From: Streptomyces macrolidinus
Lineage (GTDB): Bacteria > Actinomycetota > Actinomycetes > Streptomycetales > Streptomycetaceae
DNA length: 64,000 bases
Assembly: GCF_023887685.1 (NCBI RefSeq)
Contig: NZ_JAMWMR010000017.1
Coordinates: 62,001-126,000 of the forward strand
Direction of reading: 5' to 3'
Shown: piece after piece, positions 17,753-26,170 of the stretch
How the letters are laid out: each line of letters begins with the position of its first letter
Position numbering within the stretch: the first letter of the stretch is position 1
The notes under the pieces: model-generated
What the model was told of the DNA's origin: nothing
Database searches by the model: none
The model's input: the letters and a program-made list of their open reading frames with translations, nothing else
Program-made: the position numbers and the translations under genes

Positions 17753-19048
17753 TCACGCGCGACCCGCGGTCTTCTGGGTCTTGCGGGTGATCGAGTCGAT
17801 CACGACCGTGGTGAGCAGCACGCCCGCCGTGATCATGTACTTCACGGGCTCCGCGATGGACTCCAACTGGAGGCCGTACTGGATCGAGACGATCACCATC
17901 ACGCCCAGCAGGGCGTTCCAGGTGCGCCCGCGCCCGCCGAAGAGGCTGGTGCCACCGATGACGGCGGCGGCGATCGCGTTCATCAGCAGGTCACCGGTGC
18001 CGGCGCTCTGGTTGGCCGAGGCGATCTTGGAAGCCAGGAAGAGGCCGCCGATGGCCGCGAAGAGTCCGGAGATCGCGAAGCAGGAGATCCGGATCGCCGT
18101 GACGTTGATACCGGCACGGCGCGAGGCCTCGACACTGCCGCCGAGCGCGAAGACCTTGCGGCCGTACGTGGTGCGGCGCAGCAGGAAGTCGGTGAGCACC
18201 AGGAAGGCCAGGAAGATCACCGTGGCCAGCGGCAGGCCCTTGTACTGGTTGTACATGTAGGCCGCGGCGAAGGAGACGACCGCCAGCAGCGCCGTCCGCA
18301 GGACGGTCTCGCTGAGCGGGCGGGTCGGGATGCCCGCGGCCTCACGGCGGCGGTTGCCCAGGTAGGAGGTGGCGAAGAACACGGCGACCACGAGCGCGGC
18401 CAGACCGTAGGCGGCTGCCACGTCGGCGAAGAAGTACGTCGTGAGCTGGCCGATGAGACCGTCGCTCTTGAGGTTGATGGTGCCGTTCTCGCCCAGCACC
18501 TGGAGCATGAAGCCCAGCCAGAACAGCAGACCGGCCAGGGTCACGGCGAAGGCGGGGGCGCCGAGCACGGCGAAGAAGAAGCCGTGGACCGCGCCGATGG
18601 CCGCACCGGCCGCGACGGCCGTGAGCACGGCGACCCACTCGGGCCAGCCCTGGTTGACGGCGAACACGGCCGTGAGGGCGCTGGCCGCACCACTGACCGA
18701 ACCGACCGACAGGTCGATCTCGCCGAGCAGCAGCACGAAGACGATGCCGACCGAGATCATGCCCGTGCCGACCATCGTGATGGTGATGTTGCTGATGTTC
18801 TCGGCGGACAGGAAGGCGGAGTTCAGGCTCTGGAAGATCACACAGATGGCGATCAGGCCGACGATGACGGGCAGCGAGCCCAGGTCACCGGCGCGCATCT
18901 TGCGCTTGAACTCCCCCACATAGCCCGCGAGTCCCTGCTCGCGCACGAGAAGACGGGGGTCGACCGCGGTCACCGCCGCCGCGGCGGCCTCGGGGTTCTC
19001 GGCGACCTGCGTGTCCTGCGGAGCCTTCGAGGTCTTGTCGGTACTCAC
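17753..19048 (-). CDS. xylH: sugar ABC transporter permease (XylH type)
   Basis: A 431-residue permease of the ribose/xylose CUT2 class. After a hydrophilic N-terminus it has about 10-12 hydrophobic segments. Diagnostic CUT2 stretches are LLLGEIDLSVGSVSG, AVTLAGLLFWLGFML, GRKVFALGGSVEASRRAGI and NAIAAAVIGGTSLFGGRG. It forms the membrane channel for the sugar bound by XylF, driven by XylG. The GTG start overlaps the xylG stop by 4 bp (GTGA, 19045-19048), so the two are coupled. The Streptomyces xylFGH system imports xylose; specificity here is assigned by family and neighbourhood. Confidence 0.9.
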   Translation of the reverse strand: MSTDKTSKAPQDTQVAENPEAAAAAVTAVDPRLLVREQGLAGYVGEFKRKMRAGDLGSLPVIVGLIAICVIFQSLNSAFLSAENISNITITMVGTGMISVGIVFVLLLGEIDLSVGSVSGAASALTAVFAVNQGWPEWVAVLTAVAAGAAIGAVHGFFFAVLGAPAFAVTLAGLLFWLGFMLQVLGENGTINLKSDGLIGQLTTYFFADVAAAYGLAALVVAVFFATSYLGNRRREAAGIPTRPLSETVLRTALLAVVSFAAAYMYNQYKGLPLATVIFLAFLVLTDFLLRRTTYGRKVFALGGSVEASRRAGINVTAIRISCFAISGLFAAIGGLFLASKIASANQSAGTGDLLMNAIAAAVIGGTSLFGGRGRTWNALLGVMVIVSIQYGLQLESIAEPVKYMITAGVLLTTVVIDSITRKTQKTAGRA

Positions 19049-19827
19049 TGGGAATCCTCCCCGTTCGCGCGCGCCGCACGGCGGGTCACCGCGTTGTCCG
19101 TGGCGCCGGTGATGGCGGAGATGATCTCCTCCTGCGAGGTGGTCTTCACCTCGAAGACGCCGTTGTTGCGGCCGAGGCGGAGCACCGCGACCTTGTCCGC
19201 CACGGCCTTCACATCGGCCATGTTGTGGCTGATGAGGATCACCGCGTGGCCGCGCTCCCGCAGCCGTTCGATCAGGTCGAGGACCTGGGCGGTCTGCTCG
19301 ACACCGAGGGCCGCGGTGGGCTCGTCGAGGATGACCAGCTTGGGGTCGCCGAGCATCGAGCGGGCGATGGCCACGGTCTGGCGCTGGCCGCCGGAGAGCG
19401 AGGCGATCGGGATACGCACGCTCGGGATGCGGATCGACAAGGTGGTGAGCAGCTCGCGGGCGCGCCGCTCCATCTCGACCTCGTCGAGGACGCCGCGCCG
19501 CGTCAGCTCACGGCCGAGGAAGAGATTGCCGACGACGTCGATGTTGTCGCACAGCGCGAGGTCCTGATAGACCGTCGCGATGCCCAACTGCTGGGCGTCG
19601 TTGGGCTTGTTGATCTGGACGGTCTTGCCGTCCCATTCGATGGCGCCTTCATCGATGGGGTGCACGCCGGCGATCGTCTTGACCAGCGTGGACTTTCCGG
19701 CGCCGTTGTCGCCGACCAGGGCGACCACTTCACCGGCATGGACCTCAAGCTCTACGTCGGTGAGCGCCTGAACGGCACCGAACCGCTTGGAGACCCCGCG
19801 CAACGCCAGCACGGGCGTAGCGGACAC
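19045..19827 (-). CDS. xylG: sugar ABC transporter ATP-binding protein (XylG type)
   Basis: A 260-residue ABC ATPase with Walker A GDNGAGKST, the Q-loop region, signature LSGGQRQTVAIAR, Walker B LVILDEPTAALG and the His switch ILISHNMAD. It energises the XylH permease. It has one ABC domain, about half the length of enterobacterial XylG/RbsA, which is usual for actinobacterial CUT2 systems. GTG 19827 is chosen because AAGGAG lies 9 nt upstream; the ATG nine bases earlier would abut that site. A 218-bp gap with large hairpins separates it from xylF. Confidence 0.9.
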   Translation of the reverse strand: MSATPVLALRGVSKRFGAVQALTDVELEVHAGEVVALVGDNGAGKSTLVKTIAGVHPIDEGAIEWDGKTVQINKPNDAQQLGIATVYQDLALCDNIDVVGNLFLGRELTRRGVLDEVEMERRARELLTTLSIRIPSVRIPIASLSGGQRQTVAIARSMLGDPKLVILDEPTAALGVEQTAQVLDLIERLRERGHAVILISHNMADVKAVADKVAVLRLGRNNGVFEVKTTSQEEIISAITGATDNAVTRRAARANGEDSQ

Positions 19828-19889
19828 GTGAACCATCTCCTTCGCCGCCTGACCCGGCGGAAGGTTGTGCAAAGTATGGGGGAAGTGTT

Positions 19890-19947
19890 CCCCTCCGGCG
19901 CCCCGCCAGTAGCTTGCGGGGCTGGTGAACGCGGGGCGCCGGAGGGG
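19890..19947 (-). terminator. large stem-loop between xylF and xylG
   Basis: Perfect 17-bp inverted repeat (CCCCTCCGGCGCCCCGC and complement, 19890-19906 and 19931-19947) around a 24-nt loop. A second pair of short palindromes, TCCCGTACGGGA at 19991-20002 and a near copy at 20017-20028, lies between it and the xylF stop. It probably stabilises the xylF message or attenuates read-through into xylGH. Confidence 0.7.
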
Positions 19948-20045
19948 AGTTTCGGTGCGACAGGGCGAACGCCGCCTGTCGGAGCACCCGTCCCGTACGG
20001 GAATTCAATGGCGAAGTCCCGTACGGGGGAAGGGGCTTGGACCGG

Positions 20046-21161
20046 TTACTTCAGACCGATCTTGTCGCAGTCCTTCTTGTACTGCGCGGTGCAGATGTCG
20101 GCGGTGGTGTAGATGCCGTCCTTGAGGACCGTGTCCTTGATGTTCTCCTTGGTCAGCGCGATGACCGGGACCAGGACGGAGGGCACCTGCTTGACGGTCG
20201 GGCTGTCGACCTTGTCCTTGGCGATCGAGTCCAGCGACTTGCCCTGGGCGAGGAGGACGGCCATCTCCGCGGCGACCTCCGCCTCCTTCGGGTACGGCTT
20301 GTAGACGCTCATGAACTGCTCACCGGTGACGATGCGCTGCACGCCCGCGAGTTCGGCGTCCTGGCCGGTGACCGGGACACCGGAGATGCCCGCGGCCTTG
20401 AGGGCGGTGATGATGCCGCCGGCCATGCCGTCGTTGGCGGAGTAGACACCGACGATGTTCTTCTTGCCGATCGCCGAGATCGCCGCCTCCATGTTGGAGT
20501 TGGCGTTGTCCGGCGACCACTCCTTGGTGTCGTACTCGCGGCCGACCGTGACGTTGCCGTCGAGGACGGAGTGGGCACCCGTCTTGAACTGCTTGGCGTT
20601 GGGGTCGGTGGGCGAGCCGTTCATCATGACGATCTTGCCCTTCTTGGCGTCGCCGCCCAGGGCCTTGAGCAGGGCCGCGCCCTGCGTCTTGCCGACCTCG
20701 GTGTTGTCGAACGAGGTGTAGGCCTTGATCGGGCCTTCGGCCAGGCGGTCGTACGCGACGACCGGGATGCCCGCGTCATCGGCCTTCTTGATCGAGTTGG
20801 CGATCGCCTTGGAGTCGACGGCGTCGATGATCAGGACGTCGACCTTGCTCGTGATCATGGTGTCGACCTGCTGCGCCTGGAGGTTGGCGTCCTGCCGGGC
20901 GTTGTTGTACTCCAGCGTGGCCTTGTCGCCCGTCAGCTCCTTGATCTTCTTCTCGATCAGCGGCTTGTCGAACTTCTCGTACCGCGCGGTCTTGTTCTCC
21001 GGCAGCAGCAGGCCCACCTTGATAGCGTCACCCTTCTTCTTCGCGCTCGACGAAGAAGAAGAGTCGCCACCCGACTCCTTGGCGCTGCCACAGGCGGCCA
21101 GCGAGACGGCCATCGCACCCACGGCAACGGCAACGGCGGCACGACGCATACGCGTGTTCAC
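20046..21161 (-). CDS. xylF: xylose/sugar-binding lipoprotein
   Basis: A 371-residue periplasmic-binding-type lipoprotein. The signal peptide ends in a lipobox (VSLAACGSA), placing the lipidated Cys near residue 24, followed by a Ser-rich linker. The mature protein is a type-I sugar-binding fold: IKVGLLLPENKTARYEKFDKPL, VDVLIIDAVDSKAI, IPVVAYDRLAEGPI, VGVYSANDGMAGGIITAL and PVTGQDAELAGVQRIVTGEQFMSVYK. This is the XylF pattern (xylose-binding) rather than ribose- or galactose-binding. GTG 21161 has GGGAGG at good spacing. It is the first gene of xylFGH, directly downstream of the ROK regulator in the same direction. Confidence 0.92.
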   Translation of the reverse strand: MNTRMRRAAVAVAVGAMAVSLAACGSAKESGGDSSSSSSAKKKGDAIKVGLLLPENKTARYEKFDKPLIEKKIKELTGDKATLEYNNARQDANLQAQQVDTMITSKVDVLIIDAVDSKAIANSIKKADDAGIPVVAYDRLAEGPIKAYTSFDNTEVGKTQGAALLKALGGDAKKGKIVMMNGSPTDPNAKQFKTGAHSVLDGNVTVGREYDTKEWSPDNANSNMEAAISAIGKKNIVGVYSANDGMAGGIITALKAAGISGVPVTGQDAELAGVQRIVTGEQFMSVYKPYPKEAEVAAEMAVLLAQGKSLDSIAKDKVDSPTVKQVPSVLVPVIALTKENIKDTVLKDGIYTTADICTAQYKKDCDKIGLK

Positions 21162-21258
21162 TTCAGAAACCTCCCTGACGAGGCCGCGACGGTGCGGCCG
21201 AGGTGACAGGAAGTCAAGTCGGCCATACGTACGACGTCAAGAAGTAAATCCTTAACGA

Positions 21259-21276
21259 GATGGCAACGATGCCATC
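21259..21276. promoter_or_regulatory. inverted repeat upstream of xylF, candidate ROK operator
   Basis: GATGGCA-ACGA-TGCCATC, a perfect 7-bp inverted repeat with 4-bp spacer, 98 bp upstream of xylF and just after the end of the ROK gene. Position and symmetry suit a repressor site for xylFGH; the binding protein is inferred. Confidence 0.45.
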
Positions 21277-21282
21277 CGTTCT

Positions 21283-22482
21283 CTAAGTGAAGGCAGGGGG
21301 ATTGGGAGACAGCGTCCCATCCAAAAGGGTCGAATCACCCATCTCGCTGAGCGCGAGAGCGAGTGCGCCGAGCACTTCCGCGCGGCCTCCGAGCGCGCCC
21401 GGCAGCACCGAGCAATGGCGGGCGGCGCTGGGGATCGCGTACCGCCCGACCGACTCGCGGATGGGGCCGAGCACCAGCTCGCCTGCCTCGGCAAGGTCTC
21501 CGCCGAGGACCACCCGGCTGGGGTTGAGCAGATTGCAGAGGTTGGCCACGCCGCTGCCGATGTGGCGGCCCACGTCGGCGATCACCCGGCGGCACCCCGG
21601 GTCGCCCTCCCGCGCCAGCCGGACGACGCCCTCCATGGTCAGATCCGGGCCGTGGCCGGGCTGGAGCAGCGGCAGGACGTACCCCGCCGCCGTGAACGTC
21701 TCCAGGCAGCCGCGGTTGCCGCAGCGGCAGACGGGACCGGACTCGTCCAGGGTGATGTGGCCGATCTCGCCGGCGGTGCCGCCGGGGCCTCGGTAGATCT
21801 TCCCGTCGATCACCAGCCCGGCGCCGACCCCGCTGGCGACCTTGATGTACGCGAGGTCCTTGACCCCTCGGCCGCTGCCCCAGACCAGCTCCCCGAGGGC
21901 GCCGAGGTTCGCGTCGTTGTCCACGTACGCCGGGACGCCGAGCCGTCTGTGCAGCTCCTCGGCGGGTCTGGTGCCGGACCAGCCCGGCAGGATCGCGGTG
22001 GAGCCCAGCGTGCCCGACTCGACGTCGATGGGTCCGGGCACGCCGAGGCCCACGCCCGCGACCTTGGAGCGGTCCACCCCGGTCGCCTGGATCAGCCGGT
22101 TGACCAGCTCTTCCGCGCGGTCGAAGCCCTGCTCGGCGGACGCGTCCACATCGAGCGGCTCGGACTCCTCGGCGAGCACCTGATGGGCGAGGTTGCCGAC
22201 CGCGACCCGCAGATGGGTGTGCCCGAAGTCGACGCCGATCACGATCCCCGCGTCACCGCTGAGGGAGACGCTGCGCGCCCTGCGACCGCCCGCCGACGTG
22301 GGCGTGACCTCGACCGTTCCGCCGTCCTTCAGCTCCCGCACGATGTTGGAGACGGTCGCCGCGGACAGGCCCGTCGTTCTCGCGATCTCGGCCTGTGTGA
22401 GCGACCCGGCAAGGCGCACCGCACGGACGACGCGCTCGAGATTCGCCCGGTGCAGCGACGACTGCGACCCCGGAGTCTCCAT
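21283..22482 (-). CDS. rok7B7: ROK-family transcriptional regulator (Rok7B7-like)
   Basis: A 399-residue ROK repressor. The N-terminal winged helix (about 15-75) reads LERVVRAVRLAGSLTQAEIARTTGLSAATVSNIVREL. The ROK sugar-kinase-like domain has the ATP-binding start GVDFGHTHLRVAVGN, EIGHITLDESG and the zinc-binding CRCGNRGCLE (three Cys plus His). Actinobacterial ROK regulators commonly sense sugars or sugar phosphates. The gene sits between ngcEFG and xylFGH, exactly the location of Rok7B7 in S. coelicolor, a pleiotropic regulator reported to control xylFGH and antibiotic production. ATG 22482 has a GGAG site; longer upstream starts read through the promoter. Symbol assigned on synteny. Confidence 0.88.
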   Translation of the reverse strand: METPGSQSSLHRANLERVVRAVRLAGSLTQAEIARTTGLSAATVSNIVRELKDGGTVEVTPTSAGGRRARSVSLSGDAGIVIGVDFGHTHLRVAVGNLAHQVLAEESEPLDVDASAEQGFDRAEELVNRLIQATGVDRSKVAGVGLGVPGPIDVESGTLGSTAILPGWSGTRPAEELHRRLGVPAYVDNDANLGALGELVWGSGRGVKDLAYIKVASGVGAGLVIDGKIYRGPGGTAGEIGHITLDESGPVCRCGNRGCLETFTAAGYVLPLLQPGHGPDLTMEGVVRLAREGDPGCRRVIADVGRHIGSGVANLCNLLNPSRVVLGGDLAEAGELVLGPIRESVGRYAIPSAARHCSVLPGALGGRAEVLGALALALSEMGDSTLLDGTLSPNPPAFT

Positions 22483-22662
22483 CGACTCTCCACTCCTGCC
22501 CTCGGCCCGGCGGCCAGGAGGCCACCGGTGTGTCCCAGGCCACTTCCTCGGGGCCCGGGTCACGTACAAGTTGTGAACTCCAAAGTCCGCTGAACGGGTT
22601 ACCGCAGTCAAGTCCTTGACGGAAATCGGGTGGCAGGCGGGGCGTGGATGGCCAGGACATGA

Positions 22663-22695
22663 CGATGCCGCCCCCGTGGTTGAGGGGCGGCATCG
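22663..22695 (-). terminator. terminator downstream of ngcEFG
   Basis: Perfect 12-bp inverted repeat CGATGCCGCCCC with 9-nt loop, about 80 bp beyond the ngcG stop and before the ROK gene promoter on the minus strand. Confidence 0.78.
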
Positions 22696-22777
22696 GTGTC
22701 GTGCCTCGTTCAGTTCCCTTACGGCGGATCCTCGCGGCGCATCCCTTGCGGCGCTTGCCCCGCAGTGCCTTCGCGGG

Positions 22778-23701
22778 CTACTTCAGGGCTCCCGCGGTGA
22801 GCCCCTGGACCACCTGCCGCTGGAAGATGATGTACGCCGCCAGCACCGGCAGCATGGCCATCACCAGCCCCGCGAAGAGGCCGGACCAGTCGCCCTTGTA
22901 GCCCTGGCTGGCCGCGAGCTGGACCAGCCCCTGGGTGAGGACCCGTTTGTCCGGGTCCGTGTTCAGGACCGTCGGCAGCATGTACTGGTTCCACTGGCCC
23001 AGGAAGTTGAAGATCCCCACGCTGATCAGTCCCGGCTTCGCCATCGGAAGCATGATCTGGAAGAACGTCCGGGCGTGCGAGGCCCCGTCCACGAACGCGG
23101 CCTCGGCGACCGAGGTCGGCAGCGAGCGGAAGAACGCGGTCAGGAAGAAGACGGTGAACGGCAGCGAGTAGGCGATGTAGACGAGGATCAGGCCGTGGAT
23201 CGTGTTCAGCAGGCCCATGTTGTTCACGACGTAGAACAGCGGGACCAGCGCCAGCATGATCGGGAAGCTCATGCCGGCGATGAACAGGTAGTAGATGAAC
23301 CGGTTGCCCGGGAAGTCGAAGCGCGCCAGGACGTACGCGGCCATCGAGCCGAGCACCAGCGTGCCGATGAGCGAACCGCCCACCACCACCACGGTGTTGA
23401 GGAAGTAGCCGCTCATGTTGGCGTCGGTCCACGCCCGCGACCAGTTCTCGAAGTGCAGCGTGTCCGGCAGCGACCAGGGCGAGCTGAAGATCGAGTTGTC
23501 GTCCTTGAAGGACGTCAGCACCGCCCACAGCAGCGGCATGCCCACCATGAACGCCCACAGGACGAGCATGCCGTGCGAGAAGACGTTGAGGACGGCGCCG
23601 TCCCCCTTCCGCCGCGGCGCCCGGCCGGAAGCGGGGTCGGTCCTGGTCACGGTGGCGCCCGGTTCGGCCGGGCTCGGAGCGGGAGTCTCGGTTGTCTTCA
23701 T
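22778..23701 (-). CDS. ngcG: N-acetylglucosamine/chitobiose ABC transporter permease (NgcG)
   Basis: A 307-residue CUT1 permease with six hydrophobic segments. After a hydrophilic N-terminus come MLVLWAFMVGMPLLWAVLTSFK, then the EAA loop EAAFVDGASHARTFFQIMLPMAKPG, which docks the shared ATPase. It partners with NgcF to import the sugar delivered by NgcE. No ATPase gene is in the operon; Streptomyces CUT1 systems use the housekeeping MsiK ATPase encoded elsewhere. ATG 23701 lies 2 bp after the ngcF stop. A long upstream extension in the same frame lies inside ngcF. Confidence 0.9.
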   Translation of the reverse strand: MKTTETPAPSPAEPGATVTRTDPASGRAPRRKGDGAVLNVFSHGMLVLWAFMVGMPLLWAVLTSFKDDNSIFSSPWSLPDTLHFENWSRAWTDANMSGYFLNTVVVVGGSLIGTLVLGSMAAYVLARFDFPGNRFIYYLFIAGMSFPIMLALVPLFYVVNNMGLLNTIHGLILVYIAYSLPFTVFFLTAFFRSLPTSVAEAAFVDGASHARTFFQIMLPMAKPGLISVGIFNFLGQWNQYMLPTVLNTDPDKRVLTQGLVQLAASQGYKGDWSGLFAGLVMAMLPVLAAYIIFQRQVVQGLTAGALK

Positions 23702-23703
23702 GG

Positions 23704-24630
23704 TCAGTACTCCAGCCGCTCGCGCCGGCCCAGCTTCATCACGATCGCCGCGAACAGCAGCGTCACGACGAGCAGGGCGACACCGATCGTGGTTGCGTAG
23801 GCGGCCTGACCGTCGCGGAAGGCCTTCTGGTAGACGTACAGCACCAGGACGGTGGTCGAGTAGTCCGGACCGCCCGGCCCGGTCGTCATGATCTGTACGA
23901 CCGCGAACGACTCCGCGCCCAGGGCCAGGATGCCCATGTACACCCAGCCGGACTGCACGGTGTCCCACAGCAGCGGCAGGGTGATCCTGAAGAACGTCGT
24001 GGCGCGCCCCGCCCCGTCGAGCAGCGCTGCCTCGTAGAGATCCGCCGGGATGGAGGCCATACCGGCGGAGAAGAGGACCACGAAGAAGCCGACCGTGGAC
24101 CAGACGAGGACCGCCATCACGCACCACAGCGCGAGATTCGGGTCACCGAGGAACAGCGGCTGCACGCTGTCGAGTCCGATGCCGCGCAGCAGCGAGTTGA
24201 TCGCCCCGGTGTCCGGGTTGTACGCGAACGCGAACAGCAGCGCCACGATGGCGATGGAGAGGACCTGGGGGAAGAAGTAGACGATCTTGTAGAAGGACGA
24301 GCCGCGCACGCCGGAGATCGCCGGGCCGCCCTTCCGCCGTCGGCCGCCCACGTTGATCATGAAGGAGAAGAACAGCGCCAGACCGATCGTCACCAGCGGC
24401 ACCAACAGCGCGAAGAGCAGGCTGTGTTGAAGCGACTTCCAGAAGATGTCGTCGTGGAGCATCCTCGTGTAGTTGTCGAAGCCCACCATCTTGAAGTCCG
24501 GGCTCAGCCCGGTCCAGTCCGTGAACGAGTAGTAGATGGACTGGATGAAGGGCCATATGACGAAGATCGCGTACAGCCCGAGGGGGATGGTCAGGAACCC
24601 CACGATGAACCGGTACTTGCCGTGCTGCAT
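23704..24630 (-). CDS. ngcF: N-acetylglucosamine/chitobiose ABC transporter permease (NgcF)
   Basis: A 308-residue CUT1 permease with six predicted membrane helices, starting KYRFIVGFLTIPLGLYAIFVIWPFIQSIYYSFTDW. The EAA motif is YEAALLDGAGRATTFFRITLPLL. It forms a heterodimeric channel with NgcG. A hydrophilic loop with a basic patch (GGRRRKGG) interrupts the central region. ATG 24630 lies 76 bp after ngcE; that gap holds a GC-rich hairpin that may set the ratio of binding protein to channel. Confidence 0.9.
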   Translation of the reverse strand: MQHGKYRFIVGFLTIPLGLYAIFVIWPFIQSIYYSFTDWTGLSPDFKMVGFDNYTRMLHDDIFWKSLQHSLLFALLVPLVTIGLALFFSFMINVGGRRRKGGPAISGVRGSSFYKIVYFFPQVLSIAIVALLFAFAYNPDTGAINSLLRGIGLDSVQPLFLGDPNLALWCVMAVLVWSTVGFFVVLFSAGMASIPADLYEAALLDGAGRATTFFRITLPLLWDTVQSGWVYMGILALGAESFAVVQIMTTGPGGPDYSTTVLVLYVYQKAFRDGQAAYATTIGVALLVVTLLFAAIVMKLGRRERLEY

Positions 24631-24658
24631 TGCTACCGACCCCGATTTCGCCGTATCG

Positions 24659-24696
24659 CCGCCGACGCCGGCCGCGGGAACGGCCGACGTCGGCGG
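24659..24696 (-). terminator. intercistronic stem-loop between ngcE and ngcF
   Basis: Outer arms CCGCCGACG (24659-24667) and complement (24688-24696), with an inner CGGCCG pair. Situated after the binding-protein gene, where such hairpins commonly reduce expression of downstream permease genes. Confidence 0.55.
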
Positions 24697-24706
24697 TGAC
24701 GGATCC

Positions 24707-26170
24707 TCACTGGTGCTTGTAGTGCTTGACCGACGAGTCCTTGGCGGTCTCGTCGGCGAAGCCCTGGATCTTCTTGATCGTCTCGGCCGGAGTGAGGCGG
24801 CCGGCCATCATCTCGCCGAGACAGGCCACACCGATCTTCTCCTTCTCCAACTGCACGTACCAGTCCTGAAGGCGCGGGTTCAGGACGTTGTCCCCGGCCT
24901 TCTCCAGCGCGGCGGCACCGGACTTGAGACCCGGGGTGAGGTCGATGCCCGTGGTGCCGCCGTTGAACGCCGACAGCGACTTGACCTTGGCGGTGAAGTT
25001 CTTCGAGGACTCCTCGCTGAGCATGATGCGAAGCTGCTCCATGCCGCCCCCGGGGTTCTTCGCCTGGGCCGGGACGATGAAGGGCTCGCCACCGGAGGCC
25101 CAGATCGTGCCGAAGGGCAGCTTGTCGGAGGAGTCGATGCCCGAGGGCGCGGAGACGGCGAGGTCGAAGTCGGCCGGGATGACCTTCGCGGACTCGTTCT
25201 CCACCCAGGAGCCGTTCGGGAGGAACAGCGCCTCGCCCTTGGCCCAGGCGGTCTGCGACTGGATGTGGTCGAGACCGGGGGTGCCCTTGAGGATGTAGCC
25301 CTTCTGGTACAGCTCGTAGTACGCCTCGAGACAGACCTTGACCGCCGGGTGCTTCCAGGCGTTCGGCTCCAGGTTGTCGATGGCGTCGAGGACGTCGCGC
25401 CCGCCGACCTTGCCGATCATCGGGTACAGCGAGAAGGGGATGTAGTACGGGTACTTGCCCGCGTACGTCCAGCCGGCCATGCCCTTCTTCTTGGCCTTGG
25501 CGCAGACCTTGAGCATCTCGTCCCAGGTCTCGGGGTACTTCTCGTCGAGGGAGTCCAGGGCCTTCTGCGAGTACCAGACGCCGTAGACGTTGTAGGCGTA
25601 GTACAGGATCCAGACCGGGCTGCCGTCGAACTGGCCCATCTCGACGATGCCCGGCCGCAGTGTGTCGCGGACCTTCTTGTTCGGGTCGTCGTAGGACGGC
25701 GCGTCGAGGAGCGGGGTGAGGTCGGTCAGTTGCTTCTTGCCGACGAGGCCGCCCATGTCCATCTGGTCGGCGCCGGAGTTGTCGATGAGGTCCGGCGGGT
25801 TGCCCTGGTTGAACCGGGGCTGGAGGACGGTCCCGATCTTCTGGGTGGGGAAGAACTTGGTCTTCGCCTTGGGGAAGTTCGTCTGGTAGATCTTCACCGC
25901 GTCCTCGGCGTACTCCTTGCCGAGGCCGCCGTCGAAGAGCACGAACTCCATCTGTCCGGTCTCGTCCGCGCCCAGCGGGTTCTTCGCGGTCTTCTTGCCG
26001 GTCTTGGGCTTGTCGTCGCTGCCGCCGCCTCCGCTGCTGGCGCAGGCGGACAGGAAGCTCATCGTGGGCACGGAGACCAGGCCGAGTGCGGCGGACCGCT
26101 TGATGAGGTCGCGTCGGCCGACGCCCCCGGTGGTGGTGCTCTCATGGTGCTCGCCGGAAGTGGATCCCAT
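24707..26170 (-). CDS. ngcE: N-acetylglucosamine/diacetylchitobiose-binding lipoprotein
   Basis: A 487-residue extracellular solute-binding lipoprotein. The N-terminus has a twin-arginine motif (GRRDLIKRSAALG) and a lipobox (SFLSACASS), so it is probably Tat-exported and lipidated. The mature part is a CUT1-type binding fold: QMEFVLFDGGLGKEYAEDAVKIY, GNPPDLIDNSGADQMD, YPETWDEMLKVCAKAKKKGMAGW and GEALFLPNGSWVENESAKVIP. This matches the NgcE family, which binds GlcNAc and chitobiose. ATG 26170 has GGCGAGG 8 nt upstream; an in-frame TTG six bases earlier is less likely. First gene of ngcEFG, divergent from a secreted mannosidase with a DasR-like site between. Confidence 0.92.
   Translation of the reverse strand: MGSTSGEHHESTTTGGVGRRDLIKRSAALGLVSVPTMSFLSACASSGGGGSDDKPKTGKKTAKNPLGADETGQMEFVLFDGGLGKEYAEDAVKIYQTNFPKAKTKFFPTQKIGTVLQPRFNQGNPPDLIDNSGADQMDMGGLVGKKQLTDLTPLLDAPSYDDPNKKVRDTLRPGIVEMGQFDGSPVWILYYAYNVYGVWYSQKALDSLDEKYPETWDEMLKVCAKAKKKGMAGWTYAGKYPYYIPFSLYPMIGKVGGRDVLDAIDNLEPNAWKHPAVKVCLEAYYELYQKGYILKGTPGLDHIQSQTAWAKGEALFLPNGSWVENESAKVIPADFDLAVSAPSGIDSSDKLPFGTIWASGGEPFIVPAQAKNPGGGMEQLRIMLSEESSKNFTAKVKSLSAFNGGTTGIDLTPGLKSGAAALEKAGDNVLNPRLQDWYVQLEKEKIGVACLGEMMAGRLTPAETIKKIQGFADETAKDSSVKHYKHQ

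Noticed and set aside
22483..22777. Possible small gene between ngcG and the ROK gene
   Set aside because: Open frames here only extend neighbouring genes or run antisense; the region is explained by a terminator and a promoter.
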